Part shown: positions 1 through 6,630 of the stretch, piece after piece | Layout: each line of letters starts with the position of its first letter | How positions within the stretch are numbered: the stretch's first letter is position 1 | Source of the DNA: JACCQS01 sp050999295 | GTDB taxonomy: Bacteria; Actinomycetota; Actinomycetes; Mycobacteriales; Geodermatophilaceae | NCBI GenBank assembly: GCA_050999295.1 | Contig: JBPCPI010000226.1 | Span: forward strand, 1 to 14,588 | Reading direction: 5' to 3' | Length of the DNA: 14,588 nucleotides | Translations under genes and position numbers: made by a program | Notes under the pieces: model-generated | What the model was told of the DNA's origin: nothing | What the model saw: only the letters and a program-made list of their open reading frames with translations | Databases searched by the model: none

Positions 1-470
1 CCGTAGTTGGCCTGGCCGAAGTTGCCGAGAATCCCTGATGTTGAGGCCGTGTGGACCATTCGACCGGGCCGGTTCTCGGCTCGCCAGTAACCACAGGCAG
101 CGTGCGTGGCTGCATAGTGACCGCGCAGGTGTACGCCAATGACGGCGTCCCACTCCTCGGGCGTCATCTTGACCAGCGTGCGATCGCGGAGGATGCCGGC
201 GTTGTTCACGAGGGCGTCTAGTTGGCCGAAGCTGTCCACCGCCGCTTCGACGAGTCGGTCGGCAACCTCGATCTGACTCACGTCGCCCTCGACCAGGACC
301 GCTCGCCCGCCACCCGACTCGATCTCCGATACGACGGCGGCACCAGTGGCCGGATCGAACTCGTTCACCACCACGGCAGCGCCCTGCCTCGCGCATTCGA
401 GCGCTTCCTCGCGGCCCAGCCCACGGCCGGCTCCGGTGACGATGACGACGCGGTCCTCGAGGATTCCCAT
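1..470 (-). CDS. Short-chain dehydrogenase/reductase (partial, N-terminal 156 residues)
   Basis: This reads from an ATG at 470 to the window edge and has no stop, so the C-terminal part is missing. It has the SDR nucleotide-binding motif TGAGRGLG at residues 12-19, an acidic GDV segment near 62-64, NNAG at 89-92, a Ser at 143 and a Tyr at 156. The Ser-to-Tyr spacing of 13 fits the SDR catalytic Ser and Tyr; the YxxxK lysine lies beyond the edge. The NNAGILRDR segment and the following TPEEWDAVIGVHLRGHY resemble SDRs of the multifunctional beta-oxidation enzyme type (3-hydroxyacyl-CoA dehydrogenase), so a hydroxyacyl-CoA or related substrate is possible, but this is inference. The gene is divergent from the PadR regulator gene, which may control it. 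No strong Shine-Dalgarno precedes the ATG, but it is the only Met ahead of the Rossmann motif. Confidence 0.93.
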   Translation of the reverse strand, partial: MGILEDRVVIVTGAGRGLGREEALECARQGAAVVVNEFDPATGAAVVSEIESGGGRAVLVEGDVSQIEVADRLVEAAVDSFGQLDALVNNAGILRDRTLVKMTPEEWDAVIGVHLRGHYAATHAACGYWRAENRPGRMVHTASTSGILGNFGQANY

Positions 471-529
471 GCCCGTGGAATCTAGTCGAGGGAAAAACAT
501 TGAGACGAACCTTGCATCTCCAGGCTAGT

Positions 530-539
530 CGATATATCG
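530..539. promoter_or_regulatory. Palindrome in the SDR/padR divergent promoter region, possible PadR operator
   Basis: CGATATATCG is a perfect 10-bp palindrome and is AT-rich in otherwise GC-rich DNA. It lies 60 bp from each start (ATG 470 on minus, ATG 590 on plus). The 8-mer CTAGTCGA occurs at 482-489 and again at 525-532, where it runs into the palindrome; the two copies are 43 bp apart, about four helical turns. PadR dimers commonly bind AT-rich palindromes next to their own gene, so autoregulation and control of the SDR gene are plausible. Operator function is inferred, not shown. Confidence 0.4.
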
Positions 540-589
540 TTCACCCATCGACGACATAAGCCGATACGTACCGAATGGAGCACCAAGAG

Positions 590-1516
590 ATGTCGACTTA
601 CGCATCTTCCGGCTGGCGGGATGCCAGCACGGCATGGAACAACCTCCCTCGGCCCACCCAGGAGTGGATCCAGAGCGCCCTCGGCCGCTTCGGGATAGCC
701 GCCGCGGCTGAGGCCGCCAGGGGCGCCTCCCGAGAGCGCGGTCCTCGGGACCGCGGTGGCTGGGAGCGTGACCGCCCGGGACGTGACCACCGGCACCGCC
801 ACGATCACGGGGCGGAGGGAGACCAGCCACTCGGCTTCGACCGCTCTGAGCGAGGCCCCGGCTTCCCGTTCGGACCAGGAGGGCTCTTCGGCCCGCCGGT
901 CGGTCCGGGCTTCGGGCACGGGCATGGCGGTCCGGGCTTCGGCCCGCCCGGTGGGCCTTGGCGGGCCAGAGGGCGCGGCCGCGGCCGCGGGGCTCGCCGA
1001 CGCGGCGACGTACGCGCGGCAATCCTGGTCCTGCTCGACGAGCAGCCCAGACACGGGTACGAGCTGATCAGCGAGATCAGTGAACGCAGCGGTGGAGTCT
1101 GGCGGCCCAGCCCCGGCACGGTCTATCCGACCCTGTCGCAACTCGAGGACGAAGGCCTGATCCAGGTCGAGCGTCTCGATGGGCGCAAGACGGCGACGCT
1201 GACTGACGAAGGACGCTCCTACGTCGAGGCGAACCGGGCCCAGCTCGGCACCCCGTGGACGGACGTGGCCGGTGACGTCCGCGCCGAGAACCGCACACTG
1301 GCCGGAGTCATCGCCCAGGTCGGGATGGCCGCGAGCACCGTGGCCCTGCACGGGACACCGGCCCAGGCCACGCGCGCCGCGGAGATCCTGGAGCAAGCCC
1401 GCCAGGAGCTCTACGGCTTGATGGCCGAGCCCAAAGTCGCCGACGAGCCTTCGGCGGCGCCGTCGACCGAGGACTCCGAGGACACAGCGGGCAACGAGGA
1501 CTCACCCATCGAGTAA
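590..1516 (+). CDS. PadR-family transcriptional regulator with a long Gly/Arg/His-rich N-terminal linker
   Basis: This 308-residue protein has a PadR winged-helix domain at about residues 138-210. It includes RRGDVRAAILVLLDEQPRHG, the PSPGTVYPTLSQLEDEGLI recognition-helix region and the wing RKTATLTDEG. A helical C-terminal region (about 228-280) would dimerise it, and the tail is acidic. Ahead of the domain are an N-terminal helix-forming stretch and roughly 90 residues rich in Gly, Pro, Arg and His (HRHRHDH, GFGHGHGG), probably disordered. I chose the ATG at 590 because GGAG at 577-580 sits 9 nt upstream. An in-frame ATG at 575 would add five residues but has no such site. PadR proteins are usually repressors released by a ligand; the ligand here is unknown. 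The divergent SDR gene is the natural candidate target. Confidence 0.9.
   Translation: MSTYASSGWRDASTAWNNLPRPTQEWIQSALGRFGIAAAAEAARGASRERGPRDRGGWERDRPGRDHRHRHDHGAEGDQPLGFDRSERGPGFPFGPGGLFGPPVGPGFGHGHGGPGFGPPGGPWRARGRGRGRGARRRGDVRAAILVLLDEQPRHGYELISEISERSGGVWRPSPGTVYPTLSQLEDEGLIQVERLDGRKTATLTDEGRSYVEANRAQLGTPWTDVAGDVRAENRTLAGVIAQVGMAASTVALHGTPAQATRAAEILEQARQELYGLMAEPKVADEPSAAPSTEDSEDTAGNEDSPIE
901..942 (+). repeat. Direct repeat within the padR linker
   Basis: CGGTCCGGGCTTCGG occurs at 901-915 and again at 928-942, with a period of 27 bases (nine codons). It encodes repeated Gly-Pro-Gly-Phe-Gly units in the low-complexity linker of the PadR protein. The in-frame period suggests that the linker can grow or shrink by slippage. 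Confidence 0.6.
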
Positions 1517-1527
1517 CCGCGGCCAAC

Positions 1528-1590
1528 CCAACTGAGTGAAGGGCGCCTTCATGCGAACCTCTTGGTAGAAGGTGCCCTTCACTCGGTTGG
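1528..1590. terminator. Long nested inverted repeat between convergent padR and glpD, probable bidirectional terminator or dispersed repeat
   Basis: A 23-nt left arm (1528-1550) pairs with a 23-nt right arm (1568-1590) around a 17-nt loop. Only two positions fail to pair by Watson-Crick rules, and G-U wobble is possible in RNA. Each arm is also a small hairpin (GAAGG-NNN-CCTTC), so the unit could fold as one long stem or as two mini-stems. The right arm ends exactly at the glpD stop codon (1591-1593) and the left arm starts 12 nt after the padR stop. There is no clear U-tract. The position between convergent genes favours transcription termination for both. Confidence 0.7.
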
Positions 1591-3186
1591 TCACGCGCGG
1601 TTGAGCTCGGCCAAGACCCGCTCGGCGACGCTCAAGGCGGCGGCACGGTCGTTCGGCACCAGGCCGATCCGAGTCCGTCGGTCGAGGAGATCGTCGACTC
1701 CGAGGGCGAGCTCATGCCGTGCGGCGTACCGAAGCTCGGCCACTGTCACCGGCAGGCCGCGAACGACCGCCTCCTGACCGTCAGGCCCGCCCTCTGCAGC
1801 GACGCGCCGTGCCTCCGTGCCGTACCGCGCCACCAGCCACGGTGCGGCGTCGACGGCGGCCAGGCGATCCTGCGTAGCAGCACCGATGAGGGGCAACTGC
1901 CGGGTACGGCATCGGCTCTGGACACCGAGCTCGGTCATTACCAGGTCAACGGCGTCCTCGGCCATCTCGCGGTAGGTGGTGAGTTTGCCGCCGGTGATCG
2001 TGATCACGCCTTCTCGCGTCCGGCTGATCAGGTGTCGGCGCGACAGATCCGCGCTGCCCGAGGAGGCGACTCCCGCGACCAGCGGCCGTAGTCCGGCGTA
2101 GGACCCTGCGATGTCATCGACGGTGAGTTTCCTGGCCAGTGCGGTACTGATCGTGTCGAGCAGAACCTCCACCTCCGCGGCGTCCGGGCGCGGGTCCTCT
2201 TCGCCGACCGGCCCCTCGACCGGCTCATCGGTGATGCCCAAATAGGTCCGCCCGTCGAGTTGGGGCAGCGCGAAGACGTACCGGCTGGTCGACCCTGCCA
2301 ACGGTACGGTCAGCGCGGCGCTGGGAGAACCCAGGAGTCCGCTGGGCAGGACCAGATGCGAGCCCCGGCTCGGGCGCAGGGAAACCCCTTCGGCCAGGTC
2401 GCCGGCCCAGACTCCCGTGGCGTTGACGACCACCCGAGCCTCCACGGAAAGCTTGCGACCCGCATCGAGTCGGTCGGCCAGATCTGCGCCGTCCGCACCG
2501 AGCGCGGTCGCCTCCACCCGGGTAAGGATCGAGGCTCCGTAGGCTGCGGCCGTACGCGCGAGTCCGAGAACCAGCCGCGCGTCGTCGATGAGTTGGCCGT
2601 CCCAGAACACGACTCCGCCTCTCGCGTCCGCGCGCAGTCCGGGCACGAGATATCGCGCCCGCTCTCGGCCGACCCACCGCGCTCGTGGCAAGGCGCCGGG
2701 GCCGCCGGGAAGTCCTACCCGAAGCAGGTCCCCGGCGCCGGTGCCAAGCCGGCCGAGCCCGACGGCAGCCCGCCCCGCCGTCGACGGGATGAGGAAGGGC
2801 AGGGGTCGTACCAGGTGCGGAGCTGTACGGGTCATCAGAATCGCCCGCTCCCGGGCGCTGTCCCGGGCCAGGCCGATGTCTCCGTGGGCGAGGTAGCGCA
2901 GGCCGCCGTGCACCAGCTTGCTGCTCCACCGACTGGTCCCCTGTGCCAGATCTCCCCGTTCGACGAGGGCGACCCGGAGTCCGCGACTGGCCGCGTCCAG
3001 GGCGATGCCGGCGCCGGTCACCCCACCACCGACGACTAGGAGATCCACGCCGCCGCGGCCCAACGAGTCGAGATCGCGGGCACGTGAGGCAGCGTTCAGA
3101 GACGGCCAAGAAACGGGCATGGGTGACAGCATGCTGGCCGAGCGGCTGGAAGGCCCTACCCGGGCCGCGAATTCAGCGGCGGTCAC
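1591..3186 (-). CDS. glpD: FAD-dependent glycerol-3-phosphate dehydrogenase
   Basis: GlpD oxidises sn-glycerol-3-phosphate to dihydroxyacetone phosphate and passes electrons through FAD to the respiratory quinone pool at the membrane. The dinucleotide-binding motif GGGVTG is at residues 53-58 of the longest reading. It is followed by GLRVALVERGDLAQGTS and the family signature SSKLVHGGLRYL. Near the end of the DAO domain is GGKLTTYREMAEDAV, followed by a C-terminal helical DAO_C domain. Length (531 residues from the GTG at 3186) fits the family. The start is uncertain: in-frame ATGs at 3132 and 3120 would give 513 or 509 residues, and none of the three has a strong ribosome-binding site. The flavoprotein gene at 3243 is divergent, with 56 bases between the two starts if GTG 3186 is used. 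A GlpD gene next to an alkyl-DHAP-synthase-like gene also occurs in mycobacteria. Confidence 0.93.
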   Translation of the reverse strand: MTAAEFAARVGPSSRSASMLSPMPVSWPSLNAASRARDLDSLGRGGVDLLVVGGGVTGAGIALDAASRGLRVALVERGDLAQGTSRWSSKLVHGGLRYLAHGDIGLARDSARERAILMTRTAPHLVRPLPFLIPSTAGRAAVGLGRLGTGAGDLLRVGLPGGPGALPRARWVGRERARYLVPGLRADARGGVVFWDGQLIDDARLVLGLARTAAAYGASILTRVEATALGADGADLADRLDAGRKLSVEARVVVNATGVWAGDLAEGVSLRPSRGSHLVLPSGLLGSPSAALTVPLAGSTSRYVFALPQLDGRTYLGITDEPVEGPVGEEDPRPDAAEVEVLLDTISTALARKLTVDDIAGSYAGLRPLVAGVASSGSADLSRRHLISRTREGVITITGGKLTTYREMAEDAVDLVMTELGVQSRCRTRQLPLIGAATQDRLAAVDAAPWLVARYGTEARRVAAEGGPDGQEAVVRGLPVTVAELRYAARHELALGVDDLLDRRTRIGLVPNDRAAALSVAERVLAELNRA

Positions 3187-3220
3187 TGTGCCGTCGAGCG
3201 CTTCCGGAGTCCGGCAGGGC

Positions 3221-3231
3221 TTACTGAGTAA
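3221..3231. promoter_or_regulatory. Palindrome in the glpD/flavoprotein divergent promoter
   Basis: TTACTGAGTAA is a perfect inverted repeat (5-bp arms around one base) in the short gap between the divergent genes. It overlaps a possible -10 element on the plus strand, TAAACT (3229-3234), whose end is 8 bases before the ATG at 3243. A repressor bound here could block both promoters. I see no convincing -35 for either direction. The operator role is inferred. Confidence 0.35.
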
Positions 3232-3242
3232 ACTCCCGACGC

Positions 3243-4886
3243 ATGAGCCAGGCTACGGAGCGAGCCGAACTCAGCCTCACCGGCTGGGGTCCCGCGAAGG
3301 GGCCGCACGAACTGCCAGCCGCTGCTCGGAAATGGCTGCGCCGCGAAATCGGCTGGACGCCGCGCTCGACGCCGGCCGAGAAACTGGCCGCCGTCACTAC
3401 CGCTGCCACCATGCTGCCCGACTCCACCAGCGCCGCCTTGATCGAGATCGTCGGTGACGAGCACGTTCGCACCGACGGCCCGAGTCGCCTGCGCCGGGGT
3501 GCCGGCCGCAGTTACCTCGATCTCATCCGTAGGCGCGGAGGTGACGTTTCCGGGCTGCCGGATGCAGTGGTGCTGCCCGGCTCGCACGACGAGGTACTGG
3601 CCGTCCTGACCCGGTGCGTGGAGGACGACATCGCGGTCGTGCCCTTCGGCGGCGGTACGAGCGTCGTCGGCGGGCTGGCCGGCGGCGCGGGTGAGCATCG
3701 CGCCGTTCTCGCGCTGGACGTCGCCCGGCTGAACGCCATCGACTCGATCGATGCCAAGTCCCTCCTGATCAAGGCCGGTCCGGGGCTACGGGCGCCGGAG
3801 TTCGAAGCCCGGATGGCCAGGTACGGGCTGACTCTCGGCCACTTTCCACAGAGTTACGAGTTCGCGACGCTCGGTGGGTACGCGGCGACCCGCTCCTCCG
3901 GTCAAGCCTCGTCCGGCTACGGCCGATTCGACGAACTCGTCGAGGCCGCGCGACTGGCCACCCCGGTCGGGACCTGGGACGTCGGGCGGTCACCGGCAAG
4001 TGCCGCCGGCCCCGACCTCCTCGGTCTGGTGCTCGGCTCAGAGGGCACGTTTGGGGTGATCACAGACCTGACCCTGCGCGTACGGCCGGCTCCCGAGGCC
4101 AAACAGTACGAGGGCTGGTCCTTCCGCTCCCTGCCGCGCGCGCTGGAGGGGCTGCGTCAACTTGCCCGTGCGGACATGCTGCCCGACGTCGCGAGGCTGT
4201 CCGATCCCAACGAGACGCGAGCCAATCTTGTCCTCGCGGGAAGCTCGAAAGCATCCGCTCTGCAAGGCATTTTGCGTGCCCGTGGCCACGGAGGTGGTTG
4301 CCTGCTCATCCTCGGCTGGGAAGGCGACGCCGATGTCATCGGGGTACGGCGGCGGGCCGCCAGCTCGATGCTCCGGCGCTGCGAGGCGATCCGACTGGGT
4401 CGGTCGGTCGGCCAGAGTTGGGTCGCCAATCGATACTCCGGTCCCTACGTACGTGATGCGCTCCTGGATGTCGGCCTGCTCGTGGAGACGCTGGAGACGG
4501 CGGCAACCTGGTCGGATCTGCCGGACGTCTACGAGGCCACTGTCGCGGCTCTGACCGAGTCGCTGTCCACCGAGAACAAGCGTCCGCTGGTGATGTGCCA
4601 CGTCTCGCACGTCTATCCCACCGGGGCATCCCTGTACTTCACTGTCATCGCCGACCGGGACGACGACCGAGCGCTCCAACAGTGGTTGCTGGCCAAGCGC
4701 GCCGCGACAGATGCGCTGGTGTCCCATGGTGGAGTCATCACTCACCATCACGCCGTCGGGATCGATCACGCGCCCTGGATGTCAGGAGAGATCGGCGACC
4801 TCGGCATCGCAGTCCTGCACGCGGTCAAGGACCGGCTGGATCCAACCGGCATCTGCAACCCGTGTGTGCTGTTCGGCAGCCCGTAG
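3243..4886 (+). CDS. FAD-binding oxidase of the alkyldihydroxyacetonephosphate synthase-like family
   Basis: This 547-residue protein has the PCMH/VAO FAD-binding fold. PDAVVLPGSHDEVLAVL opens the domain (about residue 107) and VVPFGGGTSVVGGL contacts the FAD pyrophosphate. HFPQSYEFATLGGYAATRSSG and LGSEGTFGVITDLTLRVRP follow. At residues 501-503 is the HHH motif (ITHHHAVGIDH) characteristic of alkyl-DHAP synthase, and the protein ends in the usual DPTGICNPCVLF. True alkyl-DHAP synthases make ether lipids from acyl-DHAP. Bacterial relatives beside glpD are often called FAD-linked oxidases of unknown substrate, and ether-lipid synthesis should not be assumed. The divergent glpD makes DHAP, so a DHAP-linked substrate is a reasonable guess. 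There is no Shine-Dalgarno before the ATG, and a TANNNT box 8 bases upstream suggests a leaderless mRNA. Confidence 0.88.
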   Translation: MSQATERAELSLTGWGPAKGPHELPAAARKWLRREIGWTPRSTPAEKLAAVTTAATMLPDSTSAALIEIVGDEHVRTDGPSRLRRGAGRSYLDLIRRRGGDVSGLPDAVVLPGSHDEVLAVLTRCVEDDIAVVPFGGGTSVVGGLAGGAGEHRAVLALDVARLNAIDSIDAKSLLIKAGPGLRAPEFEARMARYGLTLGHFPQSYEFATLGGYAATRSSGQASSGYGRFDELVEAARLATPVGTWDVGRSPASAAGPDLLGLVLGSEGTFGVITDLTLRVRPAPEAKQYEGWSFRSLPRALEGLRQLARADMLPDVARLSDPNETRANLVLAGSSKASALQGILRARGHGGGCLLILGWEGDADVIGVRRRAASSMLRRCEAIRLGRSVGQSWVANRYSGPYVRDALLDVGLLVETLETAATWSDLPDVYEATVAALTESLSTENKRPLVMCHVSHVYPTGASLYFTVIADRDDDRALQQWLLAKRAATDALVSHGGVITHHHAVGIDHAPWMSGEIGDLGIAVLHAVKDRLDPTGICNPCVLFGSP

Positions 4887-5151
4887 CCAGGAGACCAGCG
4901 CCCGAACTATACGTAATAAGTCCGGTGGGGGGCCTGAGCGCGCCTAGGCAGAACGGAACTGAGCGTCCGTGTCGTCGATCACAACGCACACTGGGCGTCG
5001 CTCCCACGCCATGCTCTACGTCTGCCTGCGGCCAGCACCGTTGGAGGGAGCACACCGCCGTCACCGACGTCGGGTTTTCGAACGCTTCCTGTTGCGCGGT
5101 CGCCTCGCGGGAGTCAGACCAAGTCAGGAGCGCGAGGAACATCCCGAGACC
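4887..5151. other. Intergenic stretch between convergent genes, no gene seen
   Basis: I find no credible coding region here: frames that cross it have shadow-like composition and run into the neighbours. A weak hairpin ACGGA (4953-4957) with TCCGT (4966-4970) around an 8-base loop, and the palindrome GCCTAGGC (4942-4949), are the only structures noted. Either might help to terminate transcription of the flavoprotein gene, but the evidence is thin. The region marks the border between high-GC DNA and the lower-GC membrane-protein gene. Confidence 0.4.
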
Positions 5152-6291
5152 TCACTCAGTCGTAGGCTTCCCACCTTGGGGCGCGGGCCCAGCCGTCTCA
5201 GGCTCGTCCGTGTCGTCGGCCTCGCTGCCTGCTGTGGTCCGCTCTTGTCCCCCGGGAACCGGTTTGGCGCTTCGGCGCGACACGCGGCTGCGCCGAAACT
5301 CTCCGACCCACCGTAGGAATCGCCGTACAGGCCCGGGCAGCAGCCCAATCAGTTCCTTGATCACCGCACCTTCTTCGGGGCCGCCGGCGTCCGCCATGAA
5401 TTCACGGTCCGGCATGCCACGCAACTCCCCGGTCTGAAGGATCCAGAAGACTGCGAACCCACCGATCGCGGTGGCCTCCACAGCAGCGATCCACTCCTTG
5501 AATCCGACAGACAGGTAGAGAATGAGCCAGATCAACGAAAGGATCGCCATCGCCCAGATCACCCAGCGGTACGCAGTCGCGTACCGCCCAAATCGCGCCT
5601 TGGTCTCTGCCGGGCCATTCTCCGCCTTTTCTTTTGCCCCTTTCCGATTCGCGAAGAGAACGAGGAGGATCCCGCCGAACATCGAGCATGCGAAGTAGAC
5701 GTGCCCCTGCTCTCGAACCCAGTCAGGCGACGCAAGGCTGACAATGAAGCCAGCAACAATGACGACGAGCGTGATCACAAAGCGCCACAGCACCTTTGGG
5801 TCGAGCTTTTCCCCTGGGCGGGCCCAACGAGAGCGCATTCCCAGCACCGTCGCAAGAAAGCCCACGATGAGGATCATGGGGACATTGTTCGCTATAGAGA
5901 CTTCGATCTCTGACTGCGTTGTAATCACGTCTGTCAGCTGTGCTCCGCAACTCTTGTCCCTGCTAACTGGCACAAATGCGACCAGGAAGGCGAGGAAGCC
6001 TGAGATGTCCAGCGCTACATTCTCCAGAACAGTGCTGCCGCGCATGATGATGAGGCAGGCCCCGAGTGCGCAGAGGACGGCGATGAACACAGGCTGCGTC
6101 GCGGTGTGGTAATAGGCACTGATCGAGGTTTGAACACAGCCCGCCCTGATGCTCTGAATGATAAGAGAGCCGAAGAGCAGCACTATGAGCAGGGCCATCC
6201 CTAACCGCAGGCCCACATAGGTCTGGCCGACAGTGCTATCCCAGTACTTGCCTGTCGGCTTCAATTCCTCGGATCTTGGTGGGGTAGCCAC
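5152..6291 (-). CDS. Multi-spanning membrane protein of unknown function with a charged cytoplasmic-type tail
   Basis: This 379-residue protein has about eight hydrophobic segments: roughly 27-48, 66-84, 93-110, 137-152, 169-188, 198-215, 241-262 and 268-286. The motif SISAYYHT at 56-63 just before the second segment, and an acidic W...VEATAIGGFAVFW in the last one, recall uncharacterised bacterial membrane proteins with a conserved SISAYY motif. A distant link to the CREST (ceramidase-like) superfamily is possible, but I cannot confirm it. The last 85 residues are hydrophilic, first basic (RRFLRWVGEFRRSRVSRR) and then acidic/Pro-rich. The GTG start at 6291 is well supported: AGGAGG (revcomp of 6301-6306) lies 9 nt upstream. 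Base composition is unlike its neighbours: hand-counted lines 5881-5940 and 5701-5760 have 28 and 35 G+C of 60, against 39 in line 4021-4080. That is consistent with horizontal acquisition. Confidence 0.85.
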   Translation of the reverse strand: MATPPRSEELKPTGKYWDSTVGQTYVGLRLGMALLIVLLFGSLIIQSIRAGCVQTSISAYYHTATQPVFIAVLCALGACLIIMRGSTVLENVALDISGFLAFLVAFVPVSRDKSCGAQLTDVITTQSEIEVSIANNVPMILIVGFLATVLGMRSRWARPGEKLDPKVLWRFVITLVVIVAGFIVSLASPDWVREQGHVYFACSMFGGILLVLFANRKGAKEKAENGPAETKARFGRYATAYRWVIWAMAILSLIWLILYLSVGFKEWIAAVEATAIGGFAVFWILQTGELRGMPDREFMADAGGPEEGAVIKELIGLLPGPVRRFLRWVGEFRRSRVSRRSAKPVPGGQERTTAGSEADDTDEPETAGPAPQGGKPTTE

Positions 6292-6630
6292 GGCTGAGCG
6301 CCTCCTCGCCGGAGCAGAGAATGTTCCATACTTCCGGTCTTCGCGCGGGTGCGAAGATCCCGGGCTTCGCGTTCTTGGGAAGCTAGCAGGCTGGAGGCGA
6401 TTCCGTCTTTTCGGCCCTCATGGGTTGGTTATCGCGATGCCCGCCGGACATGCCGGATCAACCCAATGTGGCCGCCGGAACCTTGCCGGCTCGCCGGCTT
6501 CGCTCCAATCGGGCGGAACAACAAGCCTGGGTGCCATCAGTCACGGCCCAGGCCGTTTCGTGGACATGGCCTCGTGAGCGCCGACTCGTTGTCCGGACCC
6601 TTCCAACCCGGAGGGCCTACCCTGCGGTTG
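6292..6630. other. Divergent intergenic region upstream of arcA, with a hairpin
   Basis: These 339 bases separate the minus-strand membrane protein from arcA. Near the membrane-protein end, TCTTCGC (6338-6344) pairs perfectly with GCGAAGA (6351-6357) around six bases, and two further pairs (one G-U) can extend the stem to 6336-6359. This could be an operator or a leader hairpin. GCCGG-CTCG-CCGGC at 6485-6498 is a second small stem. I see no ArgR-type box. In-frame codons upstream of ATG 6631 stay open to 6349, but their composition does not look like protein. Confidence 0.4.
6618..6623 (+). promoter_or_regulatory. Possible -10 element for leaderless arcA mRNA
   Basis: TACCCT fits the actinobacterial TANNNT -10 pattern. 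It ends 7 bases before the ATG at 6631, so transcription would begin at or next to the start codon. The only purine-rich site nearby, GGAGG at 6610-6614, is 16 bases from the ATG, too far for ordinary initiation. No convincing -35 box is visible. Confidence 0.3.

Noticed and set aside
482..1396. Long minus-strand open frame (304 codons) opposite padR
   Set aside because: It is antisense to a clear PadR winged-helix gene, its translation is low-complexity Arg/Pro/Ala/Gly, and it has no family resemblance. It is a GC-bias shadow.
2225..3109. Open frames opposite and out of frame with glpD (294 codons minus; 259 codons plus at 2260-3039)
   Set aside because: Both overlap glpD, which has full family motifs. 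The alternatives are Arg/Gly/Pro-rich shadows.
4038..4769. 243-codon minus-strand frame opposite the flavoprotein gene
   Set aside because: It is antisense to conserved FAD-binding and HHH motifs and shows no recognisable domain.
4595..5437. 280-codon plus-strand frame that spans the intergenic gap
   Set aside because: It overlaps two well-supported genes at its ends and its translation is Arg/Ser/Pro-rich with no domain, so I treat it as chance.
6349..6630. In-frame open extension upstream of arcA
   Set aside because: The translation does not resemble arginine deiminases, which begin close to the SEVGRLR segment, and the composition looks non-coding.
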